NCBI GenBank assembly: GCA_964626755.1
Contig: CAZVGO010000028.1
Location: 186,001 to 250,000 of the forward strand
Source: JACDAV01 sp964626755
GTDB taxonomy: Bacteria > Chloroflexota > Limnocylindria > Limnocylindrales > CSP1-4
Direction: 5' to 3'
Length of the DNA stretch: 64,000 nucleotides
Shown in pieces: positions 7,645 through 16,377 of this stretch. Each line of letters opens with the position of its first letter. Positions within the stretch are counted from its first letter, which is position 1. A program made the translations under genes and the position numbers. The notes beneath the pieces were generated by a model, which was given only the letters and a program-made list of their open reading frames with translations, ran no database searches and had not been told where the DNA came from.

Positions 7645-8316
7645 TCACCGTAGGGGCAGCCCGATTCCCAGCTCGTCGAGGGAGAGCGTGAGGTCCGCCG
7701 GGTCGCGATAGACGCGGAACGCGCCGGCCCGGCTGAGCTCGTCCTCGCCGTAGCCGCCGCTCAGCAGGCCGACACTGAGCATCCCCGCCCGGCGGGCAGC
7801 CAGCAGGTCCCACACCGCATCGCCGACGACGTAGCAGTCGGCGACGAGGACGCCGAGCCGCTCCTGGCAGGCGAGGAAGAGGTCCGGCTCAGGTTTGGCC
7901 CGCAACACGTCGCCGCGCTCGACGACGACCGTGTCCGGCGGCACGCCGAGCGCGTCGAGCGACTGGTCGATCTCGGGTCGCCGGCCGGAGGTTGCGATCC
8001 CGTGCGGGATGCCGGCGGCGCGCAGCGCCCCGAGCAGCTCGATCGCGCCGGGCAGGGGACGCCGCACGGGAAGGAGCTCGCGGAAGATCTCGCCGTGGCG
8101 GCGCTGGGCTGCCTCGATCTCCTTGTCGGACAGCTCCCGGCCGATCTCGCGTGCCACCGCCCGGGTGAACAGCCCGCCGCTCATCCCGATCCGGCGGTGG
8201 ATCCGCCAGCCGTCGACAGGCATGCCCAACTCCGCCAGCGCCCGCTGCCAGGCGAAGACGTGGGCATAGACCGTGTCGACGAGGGTGCCGTCGAGGTCGA
8301 AGATCAGCGCGCGCAC
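7645..8316 (-). CDS. HAD-superfamily phosphatase (Gph/PGMB-like)
   Basis: All four HAD motifs are visible: FDLDGTLVDT near the N-terminus (nucleophile Asp and acid/base Asp), the SGR threonine/serine-type motif II in GIATSGRRPE, Lys in AKPEPDLF, and GDAVWDLLAARRAG as motif IV. The helical cap (residues ~18-95) puts it in subfamily I with phosphoglycolate phosphatase and beta-phosphoglucomutase. Start chosen as GTG 8316 (VRALIFDLDG); an upstream ATG at 8358 would add a Pro-rich tail and crowd the divergent nitroreductase promoter. Substrate not predictable. Confidence 0.85.
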   Translation of the reverse strand: MRALIFDLDGTLVDTVYAHVFAWQRALAELGMPVDGWRIHRRIGMSGGLFTRAVAREIGRELSDKEIEAAQRRHGEIFRELLPVRRPLPGAIELLGALRAAGIPHGIATSGRRPEIDQSLDALGVPPDTVVVERGDVLRAKPEPDLFLACQERLGVLVADCYVVGDAVWDLLAARRAGMLSVGLLSGGYGEDELSRAGAFRVYRDPADLTLSLDELGIGLPLR

Positions 8317-8397
8317 TCCGACGAGTATGGCTCGCCCGTCCGGCTGGCACGGGCGCACAATGCCGCTTCAGCCCAGATCGCACCGGAAGGCCCACCG

Positions 8398-8952
8398 ATG
8401 ACCGACACCACAGCCGCCCTCGACGTCGTCCGACCGCTCCTCCGGGTGCGCCAGGTCCGCGAGTTCACGCCCGATCCGGTCTCGCCGGCCGAGGTCGAGG
8501 CAATCAGCGAGGTGGGGCGCTGGTCCGGGAGCAGCCGGAACACGCAACCGTGGCGATTCATCGTCATCCGCGACGAGGCGACGCTCCGCCGGATCGCCGA
8601 GCTTGGGCTGCCCCAGACGCGATCCCTCACGACGGCGACGGCGGCGATCGCGATCGCGCTGCCGTCGGACCCGAAACGAGCCGTTTCGTACGCCTATGAC
8701 GACGGGCGGGCGGCCGAGCGGATGCTCATCGCCGCATCGTTCCTCGGGCTCGGCGCGGCGATCGCGTGGATCCTCCCGGAGATCCGCGCCTCGATCGGCG
8801 AGCTCCTCGGCCTGCCGGACGGCTGGATCGTCCGGACGATCGTCGCCCTCGGCCACCCGACGGCGGAGGCGCAACGTCCGAAGTCGGCGCCAGGCACCGC
8901 GCGAAGGCCGCGGGACGAGGCGGTCTTCGAGGAGCGCTGGCCGAAGGGCTGA
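8398..8952 (+). CDS. Nitroreductase-family FMN oxidoreductase
   Basis: The 184-residue protein has the nitroreductase fold signatures: an N-terminal R-x-R-(Q)VREFTPDPV phosphate-binding segment, RWSGSSRNTQPWRFIVI (FMN-contacting S-R-N-x-Q-PW) and ASFLGLGAAIAWI near residue 120. Members reduce nitro groups, quinones or flavins with NAD(P)H. ATG 8398 follows a GGAAGG ribosome site; the same frame is open upstream but runs antisense through the HAD gene. It is divergent from the HAD gene (82 bp between starts) and ends one base before the converging MBL gene. Confidence 0.85.
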   Translation: MTDTTAALDVVRPLLRVRQVREFTPDPVSPAEVEAISEVGRWSGSSRNTQPWRFIVIRDEATLRRIAELGLPQTRSLTTATAAIAIALPSDPKRAVSYAYDDGRAAERMLIAASFLGLGAAIAWILPEIRASIGELLGLPDGWIVRTIVALGHPTAEAQRPKSAPGTARRPRDEAVFEERWPKG

Positions 8953-9699
8953 TCAGGCCTTCGTGAGGCCGGCCGCCGCCGCCCCGGCCCGGACTCGCCG
9001 GATCGCCTCGGGCACGCCCTCGGTCCAGGGCTGGCCGTGGCCGGGCAGGACGAACCCGGCGTCGACGCCCAGCAGGCGGTCGAGCGACGCGAGTGCCTGC
9101 CGCCGATCGGCCGTGAACGGCGAGATCTGCGGTCCCTTGAGCCCGGTCGTGACGCTGTAGGTGGCGATCGCATCCCCGATCATGAGGGCGTCATGGCTCG
9201 CGAAGTGAAGGGCCGCGCTGCCCGGCGTGTGGCCGGGAAGGAGCGTGACCCGGGGCGCGCCGGGCACGTCGAGCGTGGCCCTGTCGCCGAACGTCATGAC
9301 CTCCTTGATCGGCGGGATCTTCAGCAGCCCGTGGCGAACGCTCCAGAGGAGGAACTGGAGGATTGGCAGCGGGCGGACCGGACCGAGGCCCTTCGATGGG
9401 TTGGGGACCTCGCCCCGGGCGAGGGCCGCGTCGAGCTCGTGGACCCGGACCGGCACGCCTCGCTCGCTGCGGATCCGCTCCGCGAATCCGATGTGATCGC
9501 TGTGACCGTGGGTCAGCACGACCGCCCGGACATCGTCGAGTGACCGGCCCATTGCCGCGAGCTCCGCCGCGAGCTGGCCGAAGTACGCCGGAGCGCCCGT
9601 GTCGACGATCGTGACCGAGCCGGATTCCTCGACGAGGTAGACGTTGACGAGACCGGAGCCGATCCGCCGCAGGCCGGGCGCGAGTTGGACGCTGCTCAT
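8953..9699 (-). CDS. Metallo-beta-lactamase-fold hydrolase
   Basis: The 248-residue protein has the zinc-binding THGHSDHIG motif (about residues 62-70) and further ligands in LLPGHTPGSA (~155-165) and the terminal LPGHG. This is a complete MBL site of the glyoxalase-II-like type that hydrolyses thioesters or other small esters. The insert between residues 95 and 130 (IPPIKEVMTF region) is a common helical lid. It converges tail-to-tail with the nitroreductase gene. Substrate unknown. Confidence 0.85.
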   Translation of the reverse strand: MSSVQLAPGLRRIGSGLVNVYLVEESGSVTIVDTGAPAYFGQLAAELAAMGRSLDDVRAVVLTHGHSDHIGFAERIRSERGVPVRVHELDAALARGEVPNPSKGLGPVRPLPILQFLLWSVRHGLLKIPPIKEVMTFGDRATLDVPGAPRVTLLPGHTPGSAALHFASHDALMIGDAIATYSVTTGLKGPQISPFTADRRQALASLDRLLGVDAGFVLPGHGQPWTEGVPEAIRRVRAGAAAAGLTKA

Positions 9700-9747
9700 C
9701 GCCTAATCATCGCGCGCCGAGCGAGACGCCGCCACCTCTGCCGAAGG

Positions 9748-9878
9748 TCTTGCGCCAACCGGAGCATTGGTCGATTGGGCGGTCGGTGGTCACCAACATC
9801 TTGCGCGAAACGGAGCAACCGTCGGCTGGGGGGCAGGTCGCGATCCGAATCATGCGCCAGAGGCAACAAATAACGTCC
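9748..9878. repeat. Three degenerate 51-bp tandem repeats
   Basis: The anchors TCTTGCGC (9748), TCTTGCGC (9799) and TCATGCGC (9850) are exactly 51 bp apart. Units 1 and 2 also share CGGAGCA, GTCG and TGGG.GG at the same offsets; unit 3 is shorter and ends in AGGCAACAAAT. They lie in the ~350-bp gap between the MBL gene and the secreted-protein gene. No gene is visible elsewhere in the gap (9700-10046). Confidence 0.6.
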
Positions 9879-10046
9879 GAGGTGGGCCCGAGAGCACCGC
9901 AGAGGGACGTAGGCCGCGTCTGATGCAAAGGGAGGCGCCGCGCGCCTGCGCATAGGCGTGCGACGCGCGCCGGAAAACCTGACCGGCCCAGCGCCTGCGC
10001 GCCGAGCCGGTCACGATCTGTCGGAGGTCGCCGGGCGCGAGCGGGG

Positions 10047-10763
10047 CTAGCGGTGCCAGCGGCGCTCGGGCAGCTCCCCACCGGCGGCAAGCCAGGCGGT
10101 CGCCTTCGCGAGGATGTCGTCCGCGCGTGCCTGGCTGAGGTCTTCGTCGGCGACCTCGTCCGCGAGGTGCGCCTTGACAACCTTGAGGATCGCGTTGCTG
10201 ACCGTCGTGTAGTCGACGTTCTGGTCGGCCGCGATCTCCTTGAGGCTCTTGCCGTCGCGGACCGCCGCGATGAGGGCGGTCTTGTCGAGCTTCAGCGCGG
10301 TGGCGGCCGCGTCGCTGGCTTCAGCCAGCCCTGGTCCGAAGCCGAAACGGAGTCCGCGCCCGGGGCCGAAATGGCCGCCACGGGGGCCATGGCCGAAGCC
10401 CGGACGGGCGAGGAGGACTGCCGGGTCCTCGAGCGCGGCGAGCCGCGCCTTGAGGGCCGCGGCCCGGTCCGCCGTCAGGTCGCCGGCCGCGACGGCCGCA
10501 TCGATCGCCGCGTTCGACGCCGCGAGTGTGGCCGGCCCGAGCGCCGAGCGCTCCACGCCGAGCTCGCGCGCGAGCCTGTCGAGGAAGGCGTCGGAGTACT
10601 TGCCTTCAAGCCTGCCCGGCTTCGCCGAAGGGTCCGCGGACGGCTCCGCCGTGGTGGCCGAGGGCGACGGGTCCGCGGCGAAGACCGCCGACATCAACGT
10701 CCCGCCGATGAGCGCGGCGGCCACGAGGGCGCCCGCGAGGCCGACGGTCTTGAGTGTCCTCAT
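10047..10763 (-). CDS. Secreted helical protein
   Basis: The 238-residue product begins with a clear signal peptide (VGLAGALVAAALIGGTLMSAVFAA, cleavage near residue 30) and a Ser/Pro/Ala-rich spacer. Two helical segments follow (about residues 52-115 and 148-230) separated by a Gly/His-rich linker (GFGHGPRGGHFGPGRGL) that could bind metal. Both helical segments contain F/L-D-R/K-L-A-x-E/D-L-x-V/L-[DE]-x-[ST]-A-L patterns typical of small secreted proteins related to DUF2680. It is the last gene of the two-component cluster and carries its own candidate regulator box 70-87 bases upstream. Function unknown. Confidence 0.75.
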   Translation of the reverse strand: MRTLKTVGLAGALVAAALIGGTLMSAVFAADPSPSATTAEPSADPSAKPGRLEGKYSDAFLDRLARELGVERSALGPATLAASNAAIDAAVAAGDLTADRAAALKARLAALEDPAVLLARPGFGHGPRGGHFGPGRGLRFGFGPGLAEASDAAATALKLDKTALIAAVRDGKSLKEIAADQNVDYTTVSNAILKVVKAHLADEVADEDLSQARADDILAKATAWLAAGGELPERRWHR

Positions 10764-10832
10764 CAGGTGTCCCCTTCTGGTGGGTTGCTGGTCCCGGTCG
10801 AGGACCGGAGTGTCACCATCGTGACGCGGTCC

Positions 10833-10850
10833 CCTGAGAGTGTCCTGAGA
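10833..10850 (-). promoter_or_regulatory. Candidate response-regulator box A (direct repeat, 11-bp period)
   Basis: The plus strand reads CCTGAGA-N4-CCTGAGA (10833-10839 and 10844-10850), i.e. TCTCAGG-N4-TCTCAGG in the direction of the gene at 10047-10763. It lies in the short gap between the YceI-like stop and that gene's start. The 11-bp period is what OmpR/PhoB-family regulators bind. Boxes of the same form precede the other two units of the cluster. Confidence 0.5.
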
Positions 10851-10854
10851 CGGG

Positions 10855-11652
10855 TCAGGCTCGCGAGAAGTGAAGCTGGAACTCCATTGTCCCCTCGTCG
10901 GCGATCGAGAGCACGAGCATCGAGGTGGGCCGCTCGATCCCGTAGTCGGCGAATGCGATCGGGACCGATCCGGTCACGCTGATCACGCCGCCCGACAGGC
11001 GGGCCTGGATCGGCACCTCGACCGTCCTCGTCTGGCCGTGGAGGGTCAGCTCGCCGGTCCCGATCACGGAGATCGTCTCGCCCTCGGCGGGCAGCGCACC
11101 GAGCTCGATCGGCGTCGTGAGGTTGAACGTCGACGTCGGGAATGTCCCGGTCTCGATCCCCTGCCGCCGGAGCTGGCCGTCGCGCCGGTCGTCGTCGCTC
11201 CGGAGGGTCGTGAGATCGGCGGTCACGTCGACCGCGGCGATCGTCGTGCCGGAGATCGCCAGGCTGCCCGTGACATCCGGCGTCCGCCCAACGGCCTCCT
11301 GGGCGCCGATCGAAGCCAGCTCTTCCTGGACGCGGTACCCGACGAACGAGCCGGAGAAGTCGGCGAACGAGCCGACGGTCGGGTCGACCTGCCACGTACC
11401 CTCGAGGCCGCCCGCGGCGGTCGAGGGTGCCGGCTCCGCCGAGGCCGCGGCCGACGACCCGGGGGAGGAGACCGGGATCGACGGGAGCGCGACCGCAGCG
11501 GGGGGAGCCGGGCGGAGGAAGAGGTACCAGATCCCGAATGCGCCACCGGCGACGATCGCGAGCGCCAGGGCGGCGAGCGCGAGCCGGATCCACGACGGCC
11601 GGCCGGCCTTCGAGGCCGTGGGGATGCGGCGAACGGGCTCAGGGAAGGTCAT
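10855..11652 (-). CDS. YceI-like lipocalin-fold protein, membrane anchored
   Basis: The 265-residue protein starts with a basic cytoplasmic stretch, a transmembrane anchor (about residues 22-46, LALAALALAIVAGGAFGIWYLFL) and a Pro/Ser/Ala-rich spacer. A YceI domain follows from ~85 to the end: EGTWQVDP, then SVVGYRVQEE-like strand, DLTTLRSDDDRRDGQLR (the conserved R-D motif) and LTLHGQTRTVEVPI. YceI proteins bind isoprenoids or amphiphiles in the envelope. It sits 48 bp downstream of the histidine-kinase gene, suggesting that it is an output of that system. Confidence 0.88.
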   Translation of the reverse strand: MTFPEPVRRIPTASKAGRPSWIRLALAALALAIVAGGAFGIWYLFLRPAPPAAVALPSIPVSSPGSSAAASAEPAPSTAAGGLEGTWQVDPTVGSFADFSGSFVGYRVQEELASIGAQEAVGRTPDVTGSLAISGTTIAAVDVTADLTTLRSDDDRRDGQLRRQGIETGTFPTSTFNLTTPIELGALPAEGETISVIGTGELTLHGQTRTVEVPIQARLSGGVISVTGSVPIAFADYGIERPTSMLVLSIADEGTMEFQLHFSRA

Positions 11653-11674
11653 GTCCGCGATTCCAGCACAGGTG

Positions 11675-11692
11675 TCTGAGAAGGGGCTGAAA
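11675..11692 (-). promoter_or_regulatory. Candidate response-regulator box B
   Basis: The plus strand shows CTGAGA (11676-11681) and CTGAAA (11687-11692), 11 bp apart, between the kinase stop and the YceI-like start. It is the weakest of the three boxes, with one mismatch in the second half, but it has the same orientation and spacing. Confidence 0.4.
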
Positions 11693-11700
11693 GTCCGCCC

Positions 11701-13056
11701 TCACGACGACGGGGCCGCGGCCTCGGCGCGCGGCAGGTTCACGCTGAATACCGCGCCGCCCTGATCGCGATTGCCGACGACGATCCGACCGTCGTGCCGG
11801 TCGACGATCCACTTGGCGATCGCGAGGCCCAGGCCGGTCCCGCCGGTCGGTGCCCCGGGCGCTCGCCAGAACCGTTCGAAGATCCTCGGCATGTCCTCCG
11901 GCGCGACGCCCGGGCCCTGGTCGGCGATCTCGAGCGACGCGGACCCACCGTTCGGGCGAACCCGGATGACGACCTCGCCGCCCGCCGGGCTGTGGCGGAT
12001 CGCGTTGTCGACGAGGATCCGGACGAGCTGCTGGAGACGGACGGCGTCACCGACGACCATCGCCGGCTCCGGGTCGACGACGACCCGGACGCCCTTCGAG
12101 GCCGCGGGCTTGTCGAGGGACGACGCCGCTTCGGCGGCCACGTCACCGAGGTCGAGCGGCAGCCGGTCGAGCGACACCGCGCCCGAATCAGATCGTGCCA
12201 GCAGCAGCAGGTCGTCGACCAGGGCCGTCAGGTGCTCGACCTCGGCATCGATGTCCTCGACCGCCGCGCCGACCTTCGAGACCGGCTCCGTCGGGTGGCG
12301 CCGGAGGTGCTCGATCGAGCTGCGGATGACGGTGAGCGGCGTCCGCAGCTCGTGGCTCGCGTCGGCGGCGAACTCACGCTGGCGGCGGAGCGCCGCGTGC
12401 TGCGCGGCGAGGGAATCGCGGATCGGGACGAGCGCTCTGCTTGCATAGACGGCGCCGAACCCGAACGCGACGAGCAGGACCAGCGCGCCCCCGCCGAGGA
12501 GGACTGCGAGCAGCGTATCGAGCGTCCGCTGTTCGGCCGTCCGGTCCTGGATCACCTGGACGAACGAGACGTCGTGGCGCCAGAGCGCGGGCGTCTCGAC
12601 CGTGAGGATCCGAACCGGGATACCGCTGATCTCGCTGGTCCGGAGATCCCTGCCGCCGGTCTCGGCCGCCGTGAGGGAGGCCCGATCGGGCAGGCCCTCG
12701 GGCAGGTCGTAGTTCCGCGGCCCGATCGGCTGCCCGTTGGTCCGGACGAGGATCGCGAACGTGTCGCCGCCGAGCGCGAAGCTCGTTGGTGCGTCGTTCG
12801 GCCGCCGGCCCGGGCCGGCCAGGAAGTTGCGGACGAGCGCGGCACGATCGCCCAGCTCGGCGAGTGCCGATTGCTCGAGTGACCGGGCGGTCGCGGCGTA
12901 GAGCGCCGCGGCGAGCGCCACGAGAATCAGCAGGGTCGTGCCACCGCTCCACGCGACGAGCCGCCAGCGCACGTCCCGGACGAGCCGGGCGTCGGCGGCG
13001 GCGGCCCGCAGCTCGATGGGGTCCTCGCGTGATCCGGCCGGCCTGACGTCAGTCAT
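11701..13056 (-). CDS. Sensor histidine kinase (two-component)
   Basis: The 451-residue kinase has two transmembrane helices (about residues 28-50 and 165-190) flanking an extracytoplasmic sensor of ~115 residues. The HisKA H-box is FAADASHELRTPLTVI, and the ATPase domain shows the N-box LVRILVDNAIRHSP, G1 DQGPGVAPEDMPRIFERF and G2 GGTGLGLAIAKWIVDRHDG. ATG 13056 overlaps the end of the regulator gene by 8 bp; starts further upstream would lie inside that gene. It should autophosphorylate on the H-box His and signal to the adjacent OmpR-type regulator. Confidence 0.92.
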   Translation of the reverse strand: MTDVRPAGSREDPIELRAAAADARLVRDVRWRLVAWSGGTTLLILVALAAALYAATARSLEQSALAELGDRAALVRNFLAGPGRRPNDAPTSFALGGDTFAILVRTNGQPIGPRNYDLPEGLPDRASLTAAETGGRDLRTSEISGIPVRILTVETPALWRHDVSFVQVIQDRTAEQRTLDTLLAVLLGGGALVLLVAFGFGAVYASRALVPIRDSLAAQHAALRRQREFAADASHELRTPLTVIRSSIEHLRRHPTEPVSKVGAAVEDIDAEVEHLTALVDDLLLLARSDSGAVSLDRLPLDLGDVAAEAASSLDKPAASKGVRVVVDPEPAMVVGDAVRLQQLVRILVDNAIRHSPAGGEVVIRVRPNGGSASLEIADQGPGVAPEDMPRIFERFWRAPGAPTGGTGLGLAIAKWIVDRHDGRIVVGNRDQGGAVFSVNLPRAEAAAPSS

Positions 13057-13723
13057 CGCGCATCCGGTAGCCGACCCCACGGACCGTCTCCACCCGCGAG
13101 CCGGCCTTGCCGAGCTTCGCCCGCAGGTAGTGGACGTAGGCATCGACCGCGTTCTGGGTCACTGCCACGCTGAATGGCCAGGCCTGGTCGAGAAGCTGGT
13201 CCCGGGTGAGTGCCTGGCCCGGATGGCGGAGGAAGCACTCGAGGAGCGAGAACTCGCGCGGGCTGAGGTCGACCGGCCGGCCATCGACCGTGACCCTCCG
13301 GAACGCCTCGTTCATCTCGATCGGGCCCACCGCCAGCTTCGGCTCCGCGCGGCGCGGCCCGGGCTCGCCCCGCCGGGCGAGCGCCCGGAGGCGGGCGGCC
13401 AGCTCGGCGTAGGCGAACGGCTTGACGAGGTAGTCGTCCGCGCCGGCATCGAGCCCGCTGACCCGGTCGTCGACCGTGTCCCGCGCGGTCAGCATGATGA
13501 TCGCGACGTCGCGCTTCTCGCGCCGCAGGCGTCGGGCGACCTCGAGGCCGGAGACGTCCGGCAGGCCGACGTCGAGGATGACGGCGTCGAATCCGTCCGC
13601 CGAGGCGAGCTCGAGGCCCGTCTCCCCGTCACCGGCCAGGTCGACGATGTGGCGATCCTCTTCGAGCAGGCGCTTGAGCACCCGCCTCAGACGCTCGTCG
13701 TCCTCAACCACGAGGAGGTGCAT
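13049..13723 (-). CDS. OmpR/PhoB-family response regulator
   Basis: The 224-residue regulator has a receiver domain (VVEDDERL acidic pocket; phospho-acceptor Asp in VILDVGLPD, about residue 51; Lys in YLVKPF) and a C-terminal winged helix (DLSPREFSLLECFLRHPGQ, then AYVHYLRAKL and ETVRGVGYRM). It is first in the regulator-kinase operon. Family members bind two direct repeats with ~11-bp period; such repeats occur before this gene, the YceI-like gene and the secreted-protein gene, so autoregulation plus a local regulon is the simplest reading. Confidence 0.93.
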   Translation of the reverse strand: MHLLVVEDDERLRRVLKRLLEEDRHIVDLAGDGETGLELASADGFDAVILDVGLPDVSGLEVARRLRREKRDVAIIMLTARDTVDDRVSGLDAGADDYLVKPFAYAELAARLRALARRGEPGPRRAEPKLAVGPIEMNEAFRRVTVDGRPVDLSPREFSLLECFLRHPGQALTRDQLLDQAWPFSVAVTQNAVDAYVHYLRAKLGKAGSRVETVRGVGYRMRDD

Positions 13724-13822
13724 TGCTGTTCGTTCCCTTCAGGCGGCCATCGGTGGCGGGGCGCGAGGCCGGCCGGTGCGATGGTAGTCCGAGGCCGCCG
13801 GGAGGACATCACACGCCAGTCA

Positions 13823-13840
13823 CCTGAGAGAACGATGAGA
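13823..13840 (-). promoter_or_regulatory. Candidate response-regulator box C
   Basis: The plus strand reads CCTGAGA (13823-13829) and GATGAGA (13834-13840), with TGAGA cores 11 bp apart, about 100 bp upstream of the regulator start. It shares the form of boxes A and B. The site also lies ~157 bp upstream of the divergent ATPase gene at 13997, so control in that direction cannot be excluded. Confidence 0.45.
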
Positions 13841-13996
13841 GCCGGCCGCCGATTGACAGGTGTTTGGCCGTTGCCGAGGGGATGAGCAAGGACTACGATG
13901 GCCCGACCGAGCCGGCACCTCGTACGGGGCTCGTTCGCGCCGCTTGCGGCCGGATGCATGAGCCCGCGATGACCCGGACGGCATGGAGGAGCTGTC

Positions 13997-15114
<1,118 letters not shown>

Positions 15115-15118
<4 letters not shown>

Positions 15119-15780
15119 CCAAGGCCGAATCGCGGCCCGGGGTGCCGGCGGCGCCCCGGGCCGCTTCATTTCCGCCACCCGCGGCCACGGCGGCCGGCGC
15201 CGACCTGTCGGAAACCGTCGTCGACACGAAGATCCTCCACCGCGGGCACTACCTCGAATTCCGGATCGTGACCATCGAACGGCCCGACGGCTCGCGGTCC
15301 AGGCGCGACATCGTCGGGCACCCCGGCGCGGTCGCGATCGTCGCGATCGACGATGCGGACCAGGTGCTGCTCGTCCGTCAGTGGCGCGTCGCGGTCGGCG
15401 CGGCGCTGCTCGAGATCCCGGCCGGGACGCTCAACCTCGACGCGGCCACCGGGACGACGGAGGATCCGAACGTGGCCGCGGCCCGCGAGCTCGAGGAGGA
15501 GACCGGCTACCGGGCCGGCCACTGGGAGCGGCTCGGCTCGTTCTGGACGGCGCCGGGGTTCGCGACGGAGCTCATGCACCTCTACCTCGCGACGGATCTG
15601 CGACCCGCCGAGACCGACCGGATCGGGCCGGACGAGGACGAGCGGCTCGAGCTGGAGCGGATGGCCTGGCCTGACGCGGTGGCTGCCGCGGATCGGGGCG
15701 AGATCGTCGACGCGAAGTCGCTCGTCGGCCTCTACCGGCTGGCCCGCCGGATGGGGAGCTTGGAGAGCCCGGGAGGCTAG
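15115..15780 (+). CDS. Nudix hydrolase, ADP-ribose pyrophosphatase-like
   Basis: Start GTG 15115 overlaps the ATPase stop (GTGA). After a ~40-residue Ala/Pro-rich tail the domain reads like ADP-ribose pyrophosphatase: LEFRIVTIERPDGSRSRRDIV, VLLVRQWRVAVGAALLEIPAGTLN and AARELEEETGYRA, the core of the Nudix box with its metal-binding glutamates. An insert (DAATGTTEDPN) lies between the Gly and the RE-EE part of the box. It likely hydrolyses ADP-ribose or a related nucleotide sugar. The TPR gene converges, its stop overlapping this one. Confidence 0.85.
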
Positions 15781-16238
15781 TCCTGCGGGCTCGGCTCCGA
15801 GCCGGGCTGCTCGGGCGGCATGCCGACGCGCTCGAGCGCCTCCCGGTACAACTTCGAGGACGGGCTCAGGGCCACGGCCAGCCGGAGGTGGGTCCGCGCC
15901 TCGCGCCGCCGGCCGAGCTGCTTGAGGCTCTGCCCGAGCGCGAAATGGGCGTAGTGCGCGGACGGGTCGACCTCGAGCAGCGACTCGAACGCGTCGCGGG
16001 ATCGCTCGTGCTGGCCGCTGTTGTAGTACGCCCGGCCTAGCGCCTCGATGATCGATCCCTTGCCGGGCTCGGCCATTGACGCTCGTTCGAGCACGATCGC
16101 GGCCTGCGCATGGTGTCCCCGCCGCATGAGCTCGTGGCCGCGGCGGAGCAGGGAATAGGCGCTCTCGTGCTCCGTCGGCTCGTCGGGCTCGTCGGGCTCG
16201 TCCTCGTGGGGCCTCTCCTGCCGCTCGCCTCCAGCCAT
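15777..16238 (-). CDS. Tetratricopeptide-repeat protein
   Basis: The 153-residue cytoplasmic protein has an acidic N-terminal tail (EDEPDEPDEPTEHES) and about three TPR units: AYSLLRRGHELMRRGHHAQAAIVLERA, IIEALGRAYYNSGQHERSRDAFESLLEV and HFALGQSLKQLGRRREARTHLRLAV. ATG 16238 (MAGGERQE) is chosen because the longer frame upstream gives low-complexity Arg/His sequence. TPR proteins of this size are usually scaffolds; the partner is unknown. Confidence 0.75.
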   Translation of the reverse strand: MAGGERQERPHEDEPDEPDEPTEHESAYSLLRRGHELMRRGHHAQAAIVLERASMAEPGKGSIIEALGRAYYNSGQHERSRDAFESLLEVDPSAHYAHFALGQSLKQLGRRREARTHLRLAVALSPSSKLYREALERVGMPPEQPGSEPSPQD

Positions 16239-16377
16239 GCCCAGATGGTGGCACGGATCGCCGGCGTGCGCCCTCGGCGGCCGACGATCGTGCGAAGTCG
16301 AACTACGAAGTCGCACGACATTGGGTGCGCGAAACGACACCCGGTTGCGGGTCCCGCCCCGGCCTTCGAACGCTCCC

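Noticed and set aside
9700..10046. CRISPR-like array
   Set aside because: Three degenerate 51-bp units without identical repeats or distinct spacers, and no cas genes.
10812..10825. GTCAC-N4-GTGAC inverted repeat near box A
   Set aside because: Short, single occurrence, and not needed to explain the promoter; kept out as chance in GC-rich DNA.
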